This document shows positions 6,962 to 16,122 of a DNA stretch of 41,234 bases, piece by piece. The notes under the pieces were generated by a model that was not told the origin of the DNA, did not search any database, and saw only the letters and a program-made list of their open reading frames with translations. The DNA lies in assembly GCA_016211085.1 (NCBI GenBank), contig JACQSY010000132.1:1-41234 (forward strand), written 5' to 3'. Each line of letters starts with the position of its first letter. Positions within the stretch are counted from its first letter, which is position 1. Position numbers and translations under genes: made by a program. Source of the stretch: Acidobacteriota bacterium. GTDB taxonomy: Bacteria; Acidobacteriota; UBA6911; RPQK01; JACQSY01.

Positions 6962-9307
6962 ATGAAAAAATCAAAACGCTTCGCGCCGGGCATCTCACGG
7001 CCGGATAGCCTTCCGGGAGCACCGGAACCGGCTTTATCACCCGCCCGACTTCAGCAGATCCTGGAGGCCAGTCCGGCTGCTCTCTATGTGCTCGATTATC
7101 CAAGCTCGGAGATTCATTGGCTGAGCGGCAACATCCTCAGAATGACCGGCTTTGAGATCTCTGAAGCGCTTCAGCCCGGGTGGTGGCGCTCCAATGTTCA
7201 CCCGGAGGACCGTGATCGAATCCTTAGGTTTGCCGCCTTAAGCGAGGACCAGGATTTTCTCACCAGTGAGTTTCGCTTTCGTAAAAAGGACGGCACTTAT
7301 TTCTGGGTGCATGATGAAGGCACCGTCGTTCACAATCCGGAAGGAGGACCGAAGGAAATCGTCGGATCCTGGATCGACATCAGCGACCGCAAAGAGGCAG
7401 AGTTGGCGCTCCGGGAGAGCGAAAGAAAACTGCACCATGTGATGGATGCCAGCCCCAGCGTCACCTACGTGCTGGACGCGAGGTCGTTACCGCCAAAGTG
7501 CACGTGGATCAGTGAAAATGTCGAGCGCTTGACCGGCCTTAATAAGCTGGAGGCCATGGAGCCGATGTCCTGGGAGACCCGTATCCATCCGGATGATCTG
7601 TCCGCCGTGCACCTGGCGCGTGAAACGTACTCGAACTGGAGCAATATCCTGGAGTATCGCTTTAAGACCAAAGAAGACCGCTACATTTGGCTTAGGGATG
7701 AAAGCCGCATTCAGACGGACCAGCAGGAGAATCCCTTGGAGGTAATTGGCTCCATCGCCGATATCTCCAAAGAAAAGCTGATGCAGCAGGCCCTTCGGGC
7801 CAGTGAGCAGCAGTATAGAAGGATCGTCGAAACCACCGCGGAAGGAATCTGGCTGCTCGATGATCAGGAACACGTGGTTTTCTCGAATCGCCGCATGGCG
7901 GAAATGTTAGGCACCACGGTGGAAGCATTAAACGGAGCATCATTGTTGGAATTTGTGCCGGATGAAGGACGCGAAAATGCCCGCAGCAGGGTCGCGCAGC
8001 ACCACCACGGCGTGCCGGAGCGCTTTGAATTCAAGCTGCGCCGCCGTGATGGTGGTGACCTGTACGTCCTGGTCTCCTCTAATCCGATTTTTGATGACAG
8101 CGGAAATTATCAGGGCCTGCTTGCCATGTGTGCCGATATCACAGAACGAAAGAAGCTTGAAGAACAGTTTCTTCACGCTCAGAAGCTGGAAGCTATCGGC
8201 CGTTTGGCGGGAGGGGTTGCGCACGATTTTAATAACCTTCTCACTGGGATTAGCGGTTATACGCAGCTCCTGCTGGATCAAGTAAAAGATCGGCGCCAGG
8301 CCACCGAGGACCTGCTGCAGATCCGACAGCTCGCCGAGCACGCCGCAGCACTGACGCACCAGCTCCTCGCCTTTAGCCGCAAACAACATCTGAAGACAAC
8401 CGTTGTCGACTTGAACGCTCTCATCGGGCGCGTTGCCCAGATGCTGGTGCCTCTGCTGGGCGAGGATATCGATCTGAGATTGCGGCTTACACCCGATTTG
8501 CTGAACATTGAGGCTGACGAGGGACAGATGGAACAGGCCCTCATGAACCTGGCCCTTAACTCGCGTGATGCCATGCCCGATGGCGGCATGATCACAATTG
8601 AAACTGAAAACCTGCGGCTCGGTAAAGAAGGCTTGGCGGACGAGGAGGAACCCCTGCAACCCGGAGATTACATCATGGTGGCAATCACGGACAACGGCTG
8701 CGGGATGGATGAAACCACACGACGGAAAATTTTTGAACCCTTCTTTACTACCAAGAGTCAGGGAAAAGGCACGGGGTTGGGTCTCTCGACCGTCTATGGG
8801 ATCATCCGCCAGCACGGCGGACATATTCGCGTCTACAGTGAGGTCGGTGTCGGTACCACCTTCCGCATTTATTTGAAAGCTGCAGCTGCAGTGGAAGGTC
8901 TTGCCGCTTCTGAAAAACCGCTTCTGGAGATTCCTGCAAACGGAATCATTCTGTTGGCTGAGGATGAAACTGCAGTGCGTGCTTTGATTCAGCGTGTACT
9001 GGAGAGCCGCGGGTATCGCGTGCTGGCTGCAGCAAAGCCGGAAGAGGCCGAAGCGCTTTTTGAATCACATCGGGGCGAAATTATTCTCCTGGTGACCGAT
9101 GTGATCATGCCGGGAGGCAGCGGGCCGGAGTTGTATCGCAGCCTGGTGACGCGCCAACCCGGCTTGAAGGTGCTCTTTATATCCGGATACACCGAAAGCA
9201 CGGCCTTTGAAAAAGGTCTTGACTACAAAACCGGTCGTTTCATGCAAAAACCTTTTCAGCCGGTCGAACTTCTGCAAAAAGTGGAACAACTGCTCCAAGA
9301 ATCCTGA
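6962..9307 (+). CDS. Hybrid sensor histidine kinase, PAS-PAS-PAS-HisKA-HATPase-REC
   Basis: A 781-residue cytoplasmic hybrid kinase with no membrane segment. Three PAS/PAC modules lie at about 28-146, 150-272 and 280-398; each ends in a PAC-type DI(S/T)-R/K-K stretch. HisKA spans about 400-475 with GGVAHDFNN, phospho-acceptor His421. The ATPase domain shows an N box with Asn533, G1 DNGCGM (577-582), F box FEPFFTTK (591-598) and G2 GKGTGLGLST (601-610). The C-terminal receiver (about 660-780) has acidic Glu667/Asp668, acceptor Asp713 in VTDVIMPGGSG, and Lys763. It sits between the oxidase and bc-complex operons, but no response regulator with an output domain is adjacent. PAS domains fit sensing of redox, oxygen or a small ligand; a link to respiration is inferred from position only. 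Confidence 0.93.
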   Translation: MKKSKRFAPGISRPDSLPGAPEPALSPARLQQILEASPAALYVLDYPSSEIHWLSGNILRMTGFEISEALQPGWWRSNVHPEDRDRILRFAALSEDQDFLTSEFRFRKKDGTYFWVHDEGTVVHNPEGGPKEIVGSWIDISDRKEAELALRESERKLHHVMDASPSVTYVLDARSLPPKCTWISENVERLTGLNKLEAMEPMSWETRIHPDDLSAVHLARETYSNWSNILEYRFKTKEDRYIWLRDESRIQTDQQENPLEVIGSIADISKEKLMQQALRASEQQYRRIVETTAEGIWLLDDQEHVVFSNRRMAEMLGTTVEALNGASLLEFVPDEGRENARSRVAQHHHGVPERFEFKLRRRDGGDLYVLVSSNPIFDDSGNYQGLLAMCADITERKKLEEQFLHAQKLEAIGRLAGGVAHDFNNLLTGISGYTQLLLDQVKDRRQATEDLLQIRQLAEHAAALTHQLLAFSRKQHLKTTVVDLNALIGRVAQMLVPLLGEDIDLRLRLTPDLLNIEADEGQMEQALMNLALNSRDAMPDGGMITIETENLRLGKEGLADEEEPLQPGDYIMVAITDNGCGMDETTRRKIFEPFFTTKSQGKGTGLGLSTVYGIIRQHGGHIRVYSEVGVGTTFRIYLKAAAAVEGLAASEKPLLEIPANGIILLAEDETAVRALIQRVLESRGYRVLAAAKPEEAEALFESHRGEIILLVTDVIMPGGSGPELYRSLVTRQPGLKVLFISGYTESTAFEKGLDYKTGRFMQKPFQPVELLQKVEQLLQES

Positions 9308-9540
9308 CATCTTTAATCCACCCCATTTTCAAGGGCGTTTAAAATCAGAAGCGCGAGGGCACGGAGCGCTCCTGTCCGCGCTTGGAGTGGGTCACACGAG
9401 ATCACTTTGTTGCGGAGAGACGCACCTGGAGTTTCTCGACGTCTGCTCAGGAGGGTTGCCAATTCAGCGGCTGCCGCTCTTTTGACGGGCAATCAGAGAA
9501 TAGCCAAGGGCGAAGTCAAGGGGAGCCTGGGGAGGTGGTC

Positions 9541-9570
9541 TTGACAGATTTAAAATTCTTCCGGTATTTT
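9541..9570 (+). promoter_or_regulatory. Promoter of the bc-complex operon (near-leaderless start)
   Basis: A perfect TTGACA (9541-9546), an 18-bp spacer and TATTTT (9565-9570). The ATG at 9582 lies 11 nt after the -10 box, so transcription would begin only a few bases before the start codon. No Shine-Dalgarno sequence is present. A TTG at 9570 lies inside the -10 box and is therefore an unlikely start. Confidence 0.55.
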
Positions 9571-9581
9571 TGACGACAAAA

Positions 9582-10127
9582 ATGCCCAACGAAGAGAACG
9601 TCGGGAAAGCCAAAGAGGGGGCAAGTGGCGGACCCGATGACACAACAAAGTTGGTCCGGCGAAGGAAATTCGCCTGGACGATGGTTTTCTCATTTCTTAG
9701 TGCAAATCTGCTGATGACGCTTCGGTTCTTTTTTCCGCGCACGCTGTTTGAACCGAAGACGGTTTTTCGAATTGGCTACCCCGGTGATTTTGCTTACGGC
9801 GTGGATACCCGGTTTCAGCAGGATTACCGGATCTGGGTGGTACGCAACACGGAAGGTATTTTTGTGCTTTATGCTCGATGCACCCACCTAGGTTGTACGC
9901 CGGACTGGGTTGAGGGAGAAAACAAGTTTAAGTGTCCCTGTCACGGCAGCGGCTACGACAGCGAGGGCATCAATTTTGAAGGGCCGGCGCCCCGTCCCCT
10001 GGACCGGGCGGGCGTCGACTTGGATGCCGAAGGTCAGATCGTAGTCAACGTGGGCAAGCTTTACCAATGCCCGCCGGGCTTGCAGTGTCAGTTTAAAGAT
10101 CCGGGTGCGTTCCTGGCTGGGGTTTAG
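9582..10127 (+). CDS. qcrA: Rieske iron-sulfur protein of the bc complex
   Basis: A 181-residue Rieske [2Fe-2S] subunit. It takes one electron from quinol at the Qo site and hands it to the c-type haems. One N-terminal membrane anchor is visible (about 28-48, after a basic RRRKF). The soluble domain carries box I CTHLGC (Cys100, His102, Cys105) and box II CPCHGSGY (Cys118, Cys120, His121). Two further cysteines lie near the C-terminus (YQCPPGLQCQ). The start is taken at ATG 9582 because the alternative upstream TTG overlaps the -10 promoter element. Cytochrome b genes follow in the same direction. Confidence 0.93.
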   Translation: MPNEENVGKAKEGASGGPDDTTKLVRRRKFAWTMVFSFLSANLLMTLRFFFPRTLFEPKTVFRIGYPGDFAYGVDTRFQQDYRIWVVRNTEGIFVLYARCTHLGCTPDWVEGENKFKCPCHGSGYDSEGINFEGPAPRPLDRAGVDLDAEGQIVVNVGKLYQCPPGLQCQFKDPGAFLAGV

Positions 10128-10227
10128 CTCCTGCGAGCTGACCAGGTCTTAGCAGTTTAGGGTGCGGGCGACGATGCCCAGCACTTCATCTGATTACCGG
10201 CAGTTGCTTCCTCTTCTAAGGACAACC

Positions 10228-11139
10228 ATGAAGACGAATCGGTCGGAGAAGGAAAGCCCCTCCACAGGAGAAGAATCTCGAACCTTGCTGCGCAAGGTTA
10301 AGAAAGATCTGCAGCCGTTTCTTGAAAAGGGGAAAGAGGACCTTCAGGCGCTCAAGAATCCCAAGCAAACCCAGCTCTGGAAATCTGTCTTTCGTCACAA
10401 ACTGGACGAGTCTCCCCGCAACCGCGCGCTGGCGGTTTTGACCAACGTCTTCCTGCATCTGCATCCGGCAAAAGTCAACCGTGACGCCGTGCGCTTTCGC
10501 TATACATGGGGGATGGGCGGCCTCAGCTTTTACCTGTTCTTTGTCCTGACAATCACGGGAATTTTTTTGATGTTCTATTACCACCCTACCAAGGGGCAGG
10601 CCTATATGGACATCATGTACCTCGAAAACGATGTTCCTTTTGGGGGGCTGTTGCGAAACATGCACCGGTGGGCGGCGCACCTCATGATCATTACCGTGTG
10701 GCTGCATATGTTTCGCGTGTTCCTGACCGGGTCCTATAAAACGCCTCGCGAATTCAACTGGACCGTAGGAGTCATCCTGCTGGTGTTCACCCTACTCCTT
10801 TCTTTCACAGGCTATTTGCTCCCCGATGACCAGCTGGGGTTTTGGGCTGTCACGGTGGGAACTAATATGGCGCGGGCTACGCCCCTATTAGGTCATGAAG
10901 GCCCGTTTGGACCGGAACTGGGGATGACTCCCTACAACGATGTGCGCTTTGCGCTCCTGGGGGGATCGATCGTTGACGCCAACGCGCTTTTGCGCGCCTA
11001 CATCTGGCACTGCATTGCGATCCCGCTGATTCTTTCGGTTTTTCTGGCAGTGCATTTTTGGCGAGTGCGCAAAGACGGCAGCATTTCGGGCCCGGCTCCC
11101 GTCATGCTGGAGTCTGAAATCAAGCCATTGCGAAAGTAA
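10228..11139 (+). CDS. qcrB: Cytochrome b, N-terminal half (b6-like, four haem ligands)
   Basis: A 303-residue diheme cytochrome b N-terminal half. Bis-His pairs for the two b haems are His146 (MHRWAAH) and His160 (WLHMFRVFLTG), with His261 (YIWHC) and His276 (AVHFWRVRKDG). Four membrane helices carry them, and TGYLLPDDQ is typical of the region before the Qo site. An unusual charged N-terminal extension of about 85 residues precedes the first helix. In-frame starts exist at 10162 (GTG), 10174 and 10228; only the last has an AAGGA site at good spacing. Like b6f-type and menaquinol complexes, the cytochrome b is split in two genes. Confidence 0.93.
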   Translation: MKTNRSEKESPSTGEESRTLLRKVKKDLQPFLEKGKEDLQALKNPKQTQLWKSVFRHKLDESPRNRALAVLTNVFLHLHPAKVNRDAVRFRYTWGMGGLSFYLFFVLTITGIFLMFYYHPTKGQAYMDIMYLENDVPFGGLLRNMHRWAAHLMIITVWLHMFRVFLTGSYKTPREFNWTVGVILLVFTLLLSFTGYLLPDDQLGFWAVTVGTNMARATPLLGHEGPFGPELGMTPYNDVRFALLGGSIVDANALLRAYIWHCIAIPLILSVFLAVHFWRVRKDGSISGPAPVMLESEIKPLRK

Positions 11140-11205
11140 AACGGCCGGGGCCTGTGTTTTCCCATCAAGACTTCCCGGCTGCTGATTTGACGAAGAGGTG
11201 AACTC

Positions 11206-12141
11206 ATGGATTGGAGGCAGCTCTGGGAAATTGCTTCGGCACCGGACAACATTCCCATCGTCGCCCTGCTGTTTTTTGTTCCATTCTTTTTCTGGTATGC
11301 CTTCCGCCAAGCCTTCGCAACTGATCGATTGATCCGAAGACTGGGGGGCGATCCGCAGCTCGCCAAGACACACCACCGCAAAATTGAACCGTACAGGGAA
11401 ATCTGGGAGCCCAAGCTCCACGTCTGGCCTTACTTGTTGCGCGTGGAATTTCTGGCCGCTCTCATCATGACCGTCCTGCTCATGGTGTGGTCCATCACCC
11501 TGGACGCCCCGCTCGAGGAACCTGCCAATCCCAACCTGACCATGAACCCGGCCAAAGCGCCCTGGTATTTCTTGGGCCTGCAGGAGATGCTGGTCTACTT
11601 TGATCCCTGGATCGCCGGTGTTGTCATGCCGACGCTGATCATTCTCGGTTTGATGGCCATTCCTTATGCCGACGCCAACCCGCTGGGCAACGGTTATTAC
11701 ACATTCAAGCAAAGAAAATTCGCTATTCTTTCCTTTTGCTTTGGTTTTCTGGTGCTTTGGCTGAGCATGATATTTATCGGGACCTTTATTCGTGGACCGG
11801 GATGGATGTGGTTTTGGCCCGGAGAAACATGGGACCATCACCGGCTGGTTTTTGAAGTCAACAGAAATCTGAATGAAATCCTGGGAATTTATTCGCAACC
11901 CTGGGTGGGGTTGGTGGGCTTTGTGGCGGTCGTCATTTATTTTGCTTTGTTCGGCTGGCTGATCCACAAGCTGGTGGTCTGGAATGACTTCAACAAGAAG
12001 ATTTATGAGCGCATGACCCTGTTGCAGTATTTGATCCTTCAGTTTTTCATGCTGACCATGCTCGCTCTCCCTGTGAAGATCATCCTGAGGCTCCTTTTCC
12101 GAATCAAATACGTTTGGGTGACCCCATGGTTCAGCATATGA
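11206..12141 (+). CDS. Cytochrome b, C-terminal half (subunit IV-like)
   Basis: A 311-residue membrane protein corresponding to the C-terminal half of cytochrome b (PetD-like). It contains NPAKAPWYFLGLQEMLVYFDPW at about 114-135, the place of the PEWY Qo motif of classical cytochrome b, here reading APWY. About six hydrophobic segments are visible, more than the three of PetD, so it is an extended form. GAGGTGA lies 5 nt before the ATG. Its end overlaps the start of the octahaem cytochrome gene, indicating coupled translation. Together with the Rieske and N-half genes it forms the quinol-oxidising core. Confidence 0.88.
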   Translation: MDWRQLWEIASAPDNIPIVALLFFVPFFFWYAFRQAFATDRLIRRLGGDPQLAKTHHRKIEPYREIWEPKLHVWPYLLRVEFLAALIMTVLLMVWSITLDAPLEEPANPNLTMNPAKAPWYFLGLQEMLVYFDPWIAGVVMPTLIILGLMAIPYADANPLGNGYYTFKQRKFAILSFCFGFLVLWLSMIFIGTFIRGPGWMWFWPGETWDHHRLVFEVNRNLNEILGIYSQPWVGLVGFVAVVIYFALFGWLIHKLVVWNDFNKKIYERMTLLQYLILQFFMLTMLALPVKIILRLLFRIKYVWVTPWFSI

Positions 12142-15100
12142 ATCCCTGGAAACGTTTCGTCGAGTGGTGGAAGTCACTTCCTCGTCTTGAAGATCAACCG
12201 GTTCCTGAAGAAGATCCGATCATCAGCCGATCACTCAGCTGGCCGATTGCCATTTCTTCCCTGCTGTTGACAGTGACCCTGCTGTGGGCTTTTTACAACG
12301 AGGGTTGGGGTCTTCGACCGTGGGTCCGTTATCAGAACCGTTTTGTGGAGCTGTACCGAAAGCACCTGCAGCGGATCGGCCCCCTTCGCGCTGAAGAAGA
12401 GCGGGCACTCCATGAGTCTGAAGGCTACCAGAAGCTTCAGGAGCAGCTGAAGAATGCTGAAGCGGAGATTCGCAATCAGCTTGCCGCCATCAATGCCGAG
12501 GAACAGATGGTGCGCCGCCAGTTGGATGCCCTGACTCCGGTTTTTACAACCGAGCGCTCTCGAATCCAGGCCGTGATCTATGAAATTGAGACGGCTTCAG
12601 AAGAAGACCGGGAAAGACTGCGCAAGGAATTGGAGGAATTGCGGCGTGGACCTTTTGAAGTCGACTTGCCGGTATCGGCAAGCGCCGCGATCAAGATAGA
12701 AGAAAAGCAATTCAGTTTTGAAGAGATGGAGGAGCTCTTCAACGAGCTAAAAGCGGAGCAGGGACGCCTTCAGAATCGACGCATCGTTCTGCTGCGCCGG
12801 CCTACTGAAATCCGGCGCGAAATGGAAGCCTACCTCAAGGCCAGATTAGACGGATTGACGACGGCACAGGTCCACGGGTTGATGGCCAAAATGGACCAGT
12901 TTCGCGTGGAGATCAAACAGATCCACAATCCCGAAATGAATCTGGTCGACCGTTGTGAATCATGCCACCTGGGTGCACGGGAACCCGTCCTGGTTACTAC
13001 CCGGGACATGGAGGGAATGAAGGTTTTCACAAGTCACCCCAAGGTGGAACTACTCACCCTTCATGATCCTGAGGTGTTTGGCTGTTCCCCTTGCCATAAC
13101 GGGAATGGCGCTGCCACGGTGAGCACAAGCAAGGCTCACGGGAACTACAAACACTGGCTGTGGCCCCTTTATAAGCGGGAAAATTTTGAGGCGGGTTGCC
13201 TGCAGTGCCATGAAGCGGATCGCAATCTGCGCATGGCTCCTGTGCTGAATGCAGGCAAAGAGCTTTTTTATAACCGCGGCTGTTGGGGTTGCCATGCTCG
13301 TGAAGGCTTCGACTCTGAAACGCGCGAGCTGCGTGACGCCCGGAAGATGGTTGAAGACCTGGCCGCGAGCCGCCAAAACACCGAGATCGTCATTGAACGG
13401 ACCGTGGCGCGGGCTGACCGCGCTGCCACTAACGAAGAAGCAGATCGGCTCTATGCGCAAGCGGAGAGCATGACGCTGAGTATGGCGCATATGGATACGC
13501 TCTCCCAGCGTTACCGTTCCCGCATCGATGAACTGCTGATGGAGGTGAAGACGCAAGGGCCCAACCTGAAAGAGATCCGGGCCAAGCTCCGCAAAGAATG
13601 GATTCCAGTGTGGGTAAGCAATCCTCATGCGTTCCGTCCCACAACCAAGATGCCTCGCTTCCGATTACAGCAGGACGAGATCGAGGCCATGACTGCCTTT
13701 TTGTGGCAGAACGGTATCAACGCCCCCGTCCCGGCGCAGCCGCCGGGGAATCCCTCAAACGGAAAGCAACTCTTTGAAACACGCGGCTGTATGGCGTGTC
13801 ATGCCATGGGAGAAGGCCGGGACGCCGTGGGCGGAACCTTTGCGGCCAACCTCAGCCGGGTAGGAGAAAAAGTCAACTACGACTACCTGGTGAGATGGAT
13901 ACACAATCCTCGAGAACGTCTTTATCCTTACTGCCCGGTCCACCGCCGGGACATTACGCCCCAGGATTACGCCAGCAAGGGACTGCCCTTCGAGTTCAGC
14001 CTCGAGAACAACCGTTGTCCCCTCGGCGACCACAGCTTGCAGGTGCAAAACCGCACCGTCATGCCCAACTTGCGCTTAAGCTGGGAGGAAGCGCGGGATG
14101 TCGCCAGCTTTTTGATGACCCAGCGGAAGGCCGATGCTTTTTATCCGCCGGCTCCTTTTGTGGACCAGCAGCTCCTTGAAAAAGGGCGTTTTCTGACGCG
14201 CCACTACGGTTGCCACGGGTGTCATGAAATTGCAGGCCTGGAAGAATCCGACAAGAACGCAACCGACCTGACCAAGGAAGGGAGCAAGCCCATCGAGCGC
14301 CTGGACTTTGCTCTGTTGACACACGAGGCCAGAAAAGAAGATTGGTACAATCATAAGGGATTCTTCGAGCACAAGCTTGCCGACCCTGCGGTTTACGATC
14401 AGGGGAAAATCAAACAGCCGCTGGAACGGCTTCGCATGCCCAATTTCAATTTCAACCGCGAGCAGATTGACCAGCTCACCACCTATCTGCTGGGCAGCGT
14501 AGACTCCGTTATTCCGGAAAAATTCCATTACCGGCCCACCGGACCCCCTCGTGACATCCAGGAAGGTTGGTGGGTGGTCATGAAATACAATTGCGACGCG
14601 TGCCACCAGTTTGAACCAGGCCAGCGTACTGTTTTGCAGGACCTCCCCCGCTATCAGGACCCGGATTGGCGTGACCAGCTTCCTCCAAGCCTGATCGGCG
14701 AGGGTGCCCGCGTCAATCCCGAGTGGCTGGCCCGCTTCCTGAAGAACCCCGCCTTGAGCTCGACTGACTTGAACCGGAACGGCGTGCGGAATTACCTGCA
14801 GGCGCGAATGCCTACCTTCAATCTGTCTGACGGCGAAGTGCAAAAACTGGTGCGCTTCTTTGAGGCTCTTTCCGAACAGCGCTCTCCTTACCTGCCGCCT
14901 CCCATACCGGCGCTCGACGATGGCGAGCTGGCACTAGCGCGACAGCTCTTTACCCATCCGGCTGCTCCGTGCCTGGTCTGCCATGCCACGGGGGATCCGG
15001 AGCGGGACAAGAACTCCACGGCTCCTAATTTTCTGTTGGTCCGGGAACGATTGAAGCCGGACTGGACGGAGCGTTGGATTGTTCATCCGGAGATCATCCG

Positions 15101-15272
15101 TCCTGGAACAGCCATGCCGTCCGGTCTTTTCCGCTGGGATGGCACACGCTATGTTTTCGCGTTGGCCGAGCTGGAAAGCTTCAAAGGGTACACCGGAGAT
15201 CATGCCCATCTTGTGGTACGATATATGTTTCAGTTGACGCCTGAGGAGCAGCGTCGGTTGAAAGCACATTAA
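12126..15272 (+). CDS. Large membrane-anchored octahaem cytochrome c of the bc complex
   Basis: About 1048 residues with eight CxxCH haem-attachment motifs, first cysteines at 277, 320, 358, 386, 555, 696, 823 and 949 (CESCH, CSPCH, CLQCH, CWGCH, CMACH, CHGCH, CDACH, CLVCH). One N-terminal membrane segment (about 38-56) is followed by a long charged coiled coil (roughly 75-250), so the haem domains sit in the periplasm on a stalk. The first four motifs are close together, as in multihaem wire domains; the last four are spread out like separate cytochrome c domains, with MPRF, MPNL, MPNF and MPTF/MPSG stretches offering axial methionines. The gene overlaps the cytochrome b C-half by 16 bp; ATGs at 12126 and 12138 are both possible. 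It probably replaces cytochrome c1 and soluble cytochrome c by carrying electrons toward the oxidase. Haem count is seen; function is inferred. Confidence 0.88.
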   Translation: MVQHMNPWKRFVEWWKSLPRLEDQPVPEEDPIISRSLSWPIAISSLLLTVTLLWAFYNEGWGLRPWVRYQNRFVELYRKHLQRIGPLRAEEERALHESEGYQKLQEQLKNAEAEIRNQLAAINAEEQMVRRQLDALTPVFTTERSRIQAVIYEIETASEEDRERLRKELEELRRGPFEVDLPVSASAAIKIEEKQFSFEEMEELFNELKAEQGRLQNRRIVLLRRPTEIRREMEAYLKARLDGLTTAQVHGLMAKMDQFRVEIKQIHNPEMNLVDRCESCHLGAREPVLVTTRDMEGMKVFTSHPKVELLTLHDPEVFGCSPCHNGNGAATVSTSKAHGNYKHWLWPLYKRENFEAGCLQCHEADRNLRMAPVLNAGKELFYNRGCWGCHAREGFDSETRELRDARKMVEDLAASRQNTEIVIERTVARADRAATNEEADRLYAQAESMTLSMAHMDTLSQRYRSRIDELLMEVKTQGPNLKEIRAKLRKEWIPVWVSNPHAFRPTTKMPRFRLQQDEIEAMTAFLWQNGINAPVPAQPPGNPSNGKQLFETRGCMACHAMGEGRDAVGGTFAANLSRVGEKVNYDYLVRWIHNPRERLYPYCPVHRRDITPQDYASKGLPFEFSLENNRCPLGDHSLQVQNRTVMPNLRLSWEEARDVASFLMTQRKADAFYPPAPFVDQQLLEKGRFLTRHYGCHGCHEIAGLEESDKNATDLTKEGSKPIERLDFALLTHEARKEDWYNHKGFFEHKLADPAVYDQGKIKQPLERLRMPNFNFNREQIDQLTTYLLGSVDSVIPEKFHYRPTGPPRDIQEGWWVVMKYNCDACHQFEPGQRTVLQDLPRYQDPDWRDQLPPSLIGEGARVNPEWLARFLKNPALSSTDLNRNGVRNYLQARMPTFNLSDGEVQKLVRFFEALSEQRSPYLPPPIPALDDGELALARQLFTHPAAPCLVCHATGDPERDKNSTAPNFLLVRERLKPDWTERWIVHPEIIRPGTAMPSGLFRWDGTRYVFALAELESFKGYTGDHAHLVVRYMFQLTPEEQRRLKAH

Positions 15273-15342
15273 CTAACGTACAACTCTATGCCGGCTAAAG
15301 GGGTGACCCATGGTGTCCGCTCTTTCAAGAGGAGGGAGCAAA

Positions 15343-16122
15343 ATGTTCAACTACCGTAATCTGCTTTCAGCTTTAGTGTTTGTGTTCATTGCAGCGTGCG
15401 GAGGCGGAGCTCGTGAAGAAAGCGCCGAAACGCCTCCCGAGCAACCCAGCCAACCGGCCGCGGCCACTCCAATGGATGCCGCGCAGGCTGCCACGCTGTC
15501 CGGAAAGGTCAGCTTTACAGGTCCGGCGCCTAAAGGGGTACGCCTACGAATGGATCAGGATGCTGCTTGTGCCAAACAGCATTCCGGACCGGTAATGCTT
15601 CAGGAAGTTCGCGTGGGAGAAGCTGGCGGCCTCCAGGATGTTTTCGTATGGGTCAAGGAAGGTCTGCAAGGCAAGAGCTTTGAGACGCCTCGCGAAGAAG
15701 TGGTTCTCGACCAGAAAGCCTGCATCTACGAGCCCCGCGTCGTGGGTCTGGTCACCGGACAAAACGTGAAGATTTTGAACAGCGACCCTACGACACACAA
15801 TGTTCACCCCCTGCCCAAGCAAAATCGCGAATGGAACCAGTCGCAGCCTCCCAATGCCGCTCCGCTGGTCAAGACTTTTGCACGTGAGGAAATCATGATC
15901 CCGGTGAAGTGCAATGTGCACCCCTGGATGAAGTCGTACATCGGCGTCGTCTCTCATCCGTTTTTTGCTGTGACCCGCACGGACGGAACCTTCGAGATCA
16001 AGGGGTTGCCTCCCGGCGAATACACGATTCAGGCCTGGCACGAGAAATTAGGAACTGTGGAACAAAAGGTCACGCTGGGAGCCCAGGAGACCAAATCACT
16101 CGAGTTCACCTTTAGTGGGTAG
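15343..16122 (+). CDS. Cupredoxin-like lipoprotein with carboxypeptidase-regulatory-like C-terminus
   Basis: A 259-residue predicted lipoprotein: signal peptide with lipobox IAAC, modified Cys19, then a Pro/Glu/Ala-rich linker (about 20-50). A beta-rich domain follows. It contains HNVH (152-155) and CNVHPWM (Cys190, His193, Met196), which together form a His-Cys-His-Met set as in type 1 copper proteins. Residues about 205-259 (DGTFEIKGLPPGEYTIQAWH) resemble carboxypeptidase-regulatory-like beta-sandwich domains. The start at 15343 is chosen for its GGAGG site and correct signal peptide. It overlaps the next gene by 8 bp. It follows the bc complex, so it may carry electrons or deliver copper to the oxidase; this is inference. 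Confidence 0.8.
   Translation: MFNYRNLLSALVFVFIAACGGGAREESAETPPEQPSQPAAATPMDAAQAATLSGKVSFTGPAPKGVRLRMDQDAACAKQHSGPVMLQEVRVGEAGGLQDVFVWVKEGLQGKSFETPREEVVLDQKACIYEPRVVGLVTGQNVKILNSDPTTHNVHPLPKQNREWNQSQPPNAAPLVKTFAREEIMIPVKCNVHPWMKSYIGVVSHPFFAVTRTDGTFEIKGLPPGEYTIQAWHEKLGTVEQKVTLGAQETKSLEFTFSG

Noticed and set aside
7940..8824. 294-residue minus-strand frame inside the histidine kinase gene
   Set aside because: Antisense shadow of a strongly supported kinase gene.
9570..9581. TTG at 9570 as start of the Rieske gene
   Set aside because: It lies inside the -10 promoter box; ATG 9582 fits the promoter geometry better.
10888..12177. Long minus-strand frame of 429 residues opposite the cytochrome b genes
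   Set aside because: It is antisense to two clear membrane-protein genes, rich in His/Gln/Asp as expected from antisense hydrophobic codons, and matches no family.
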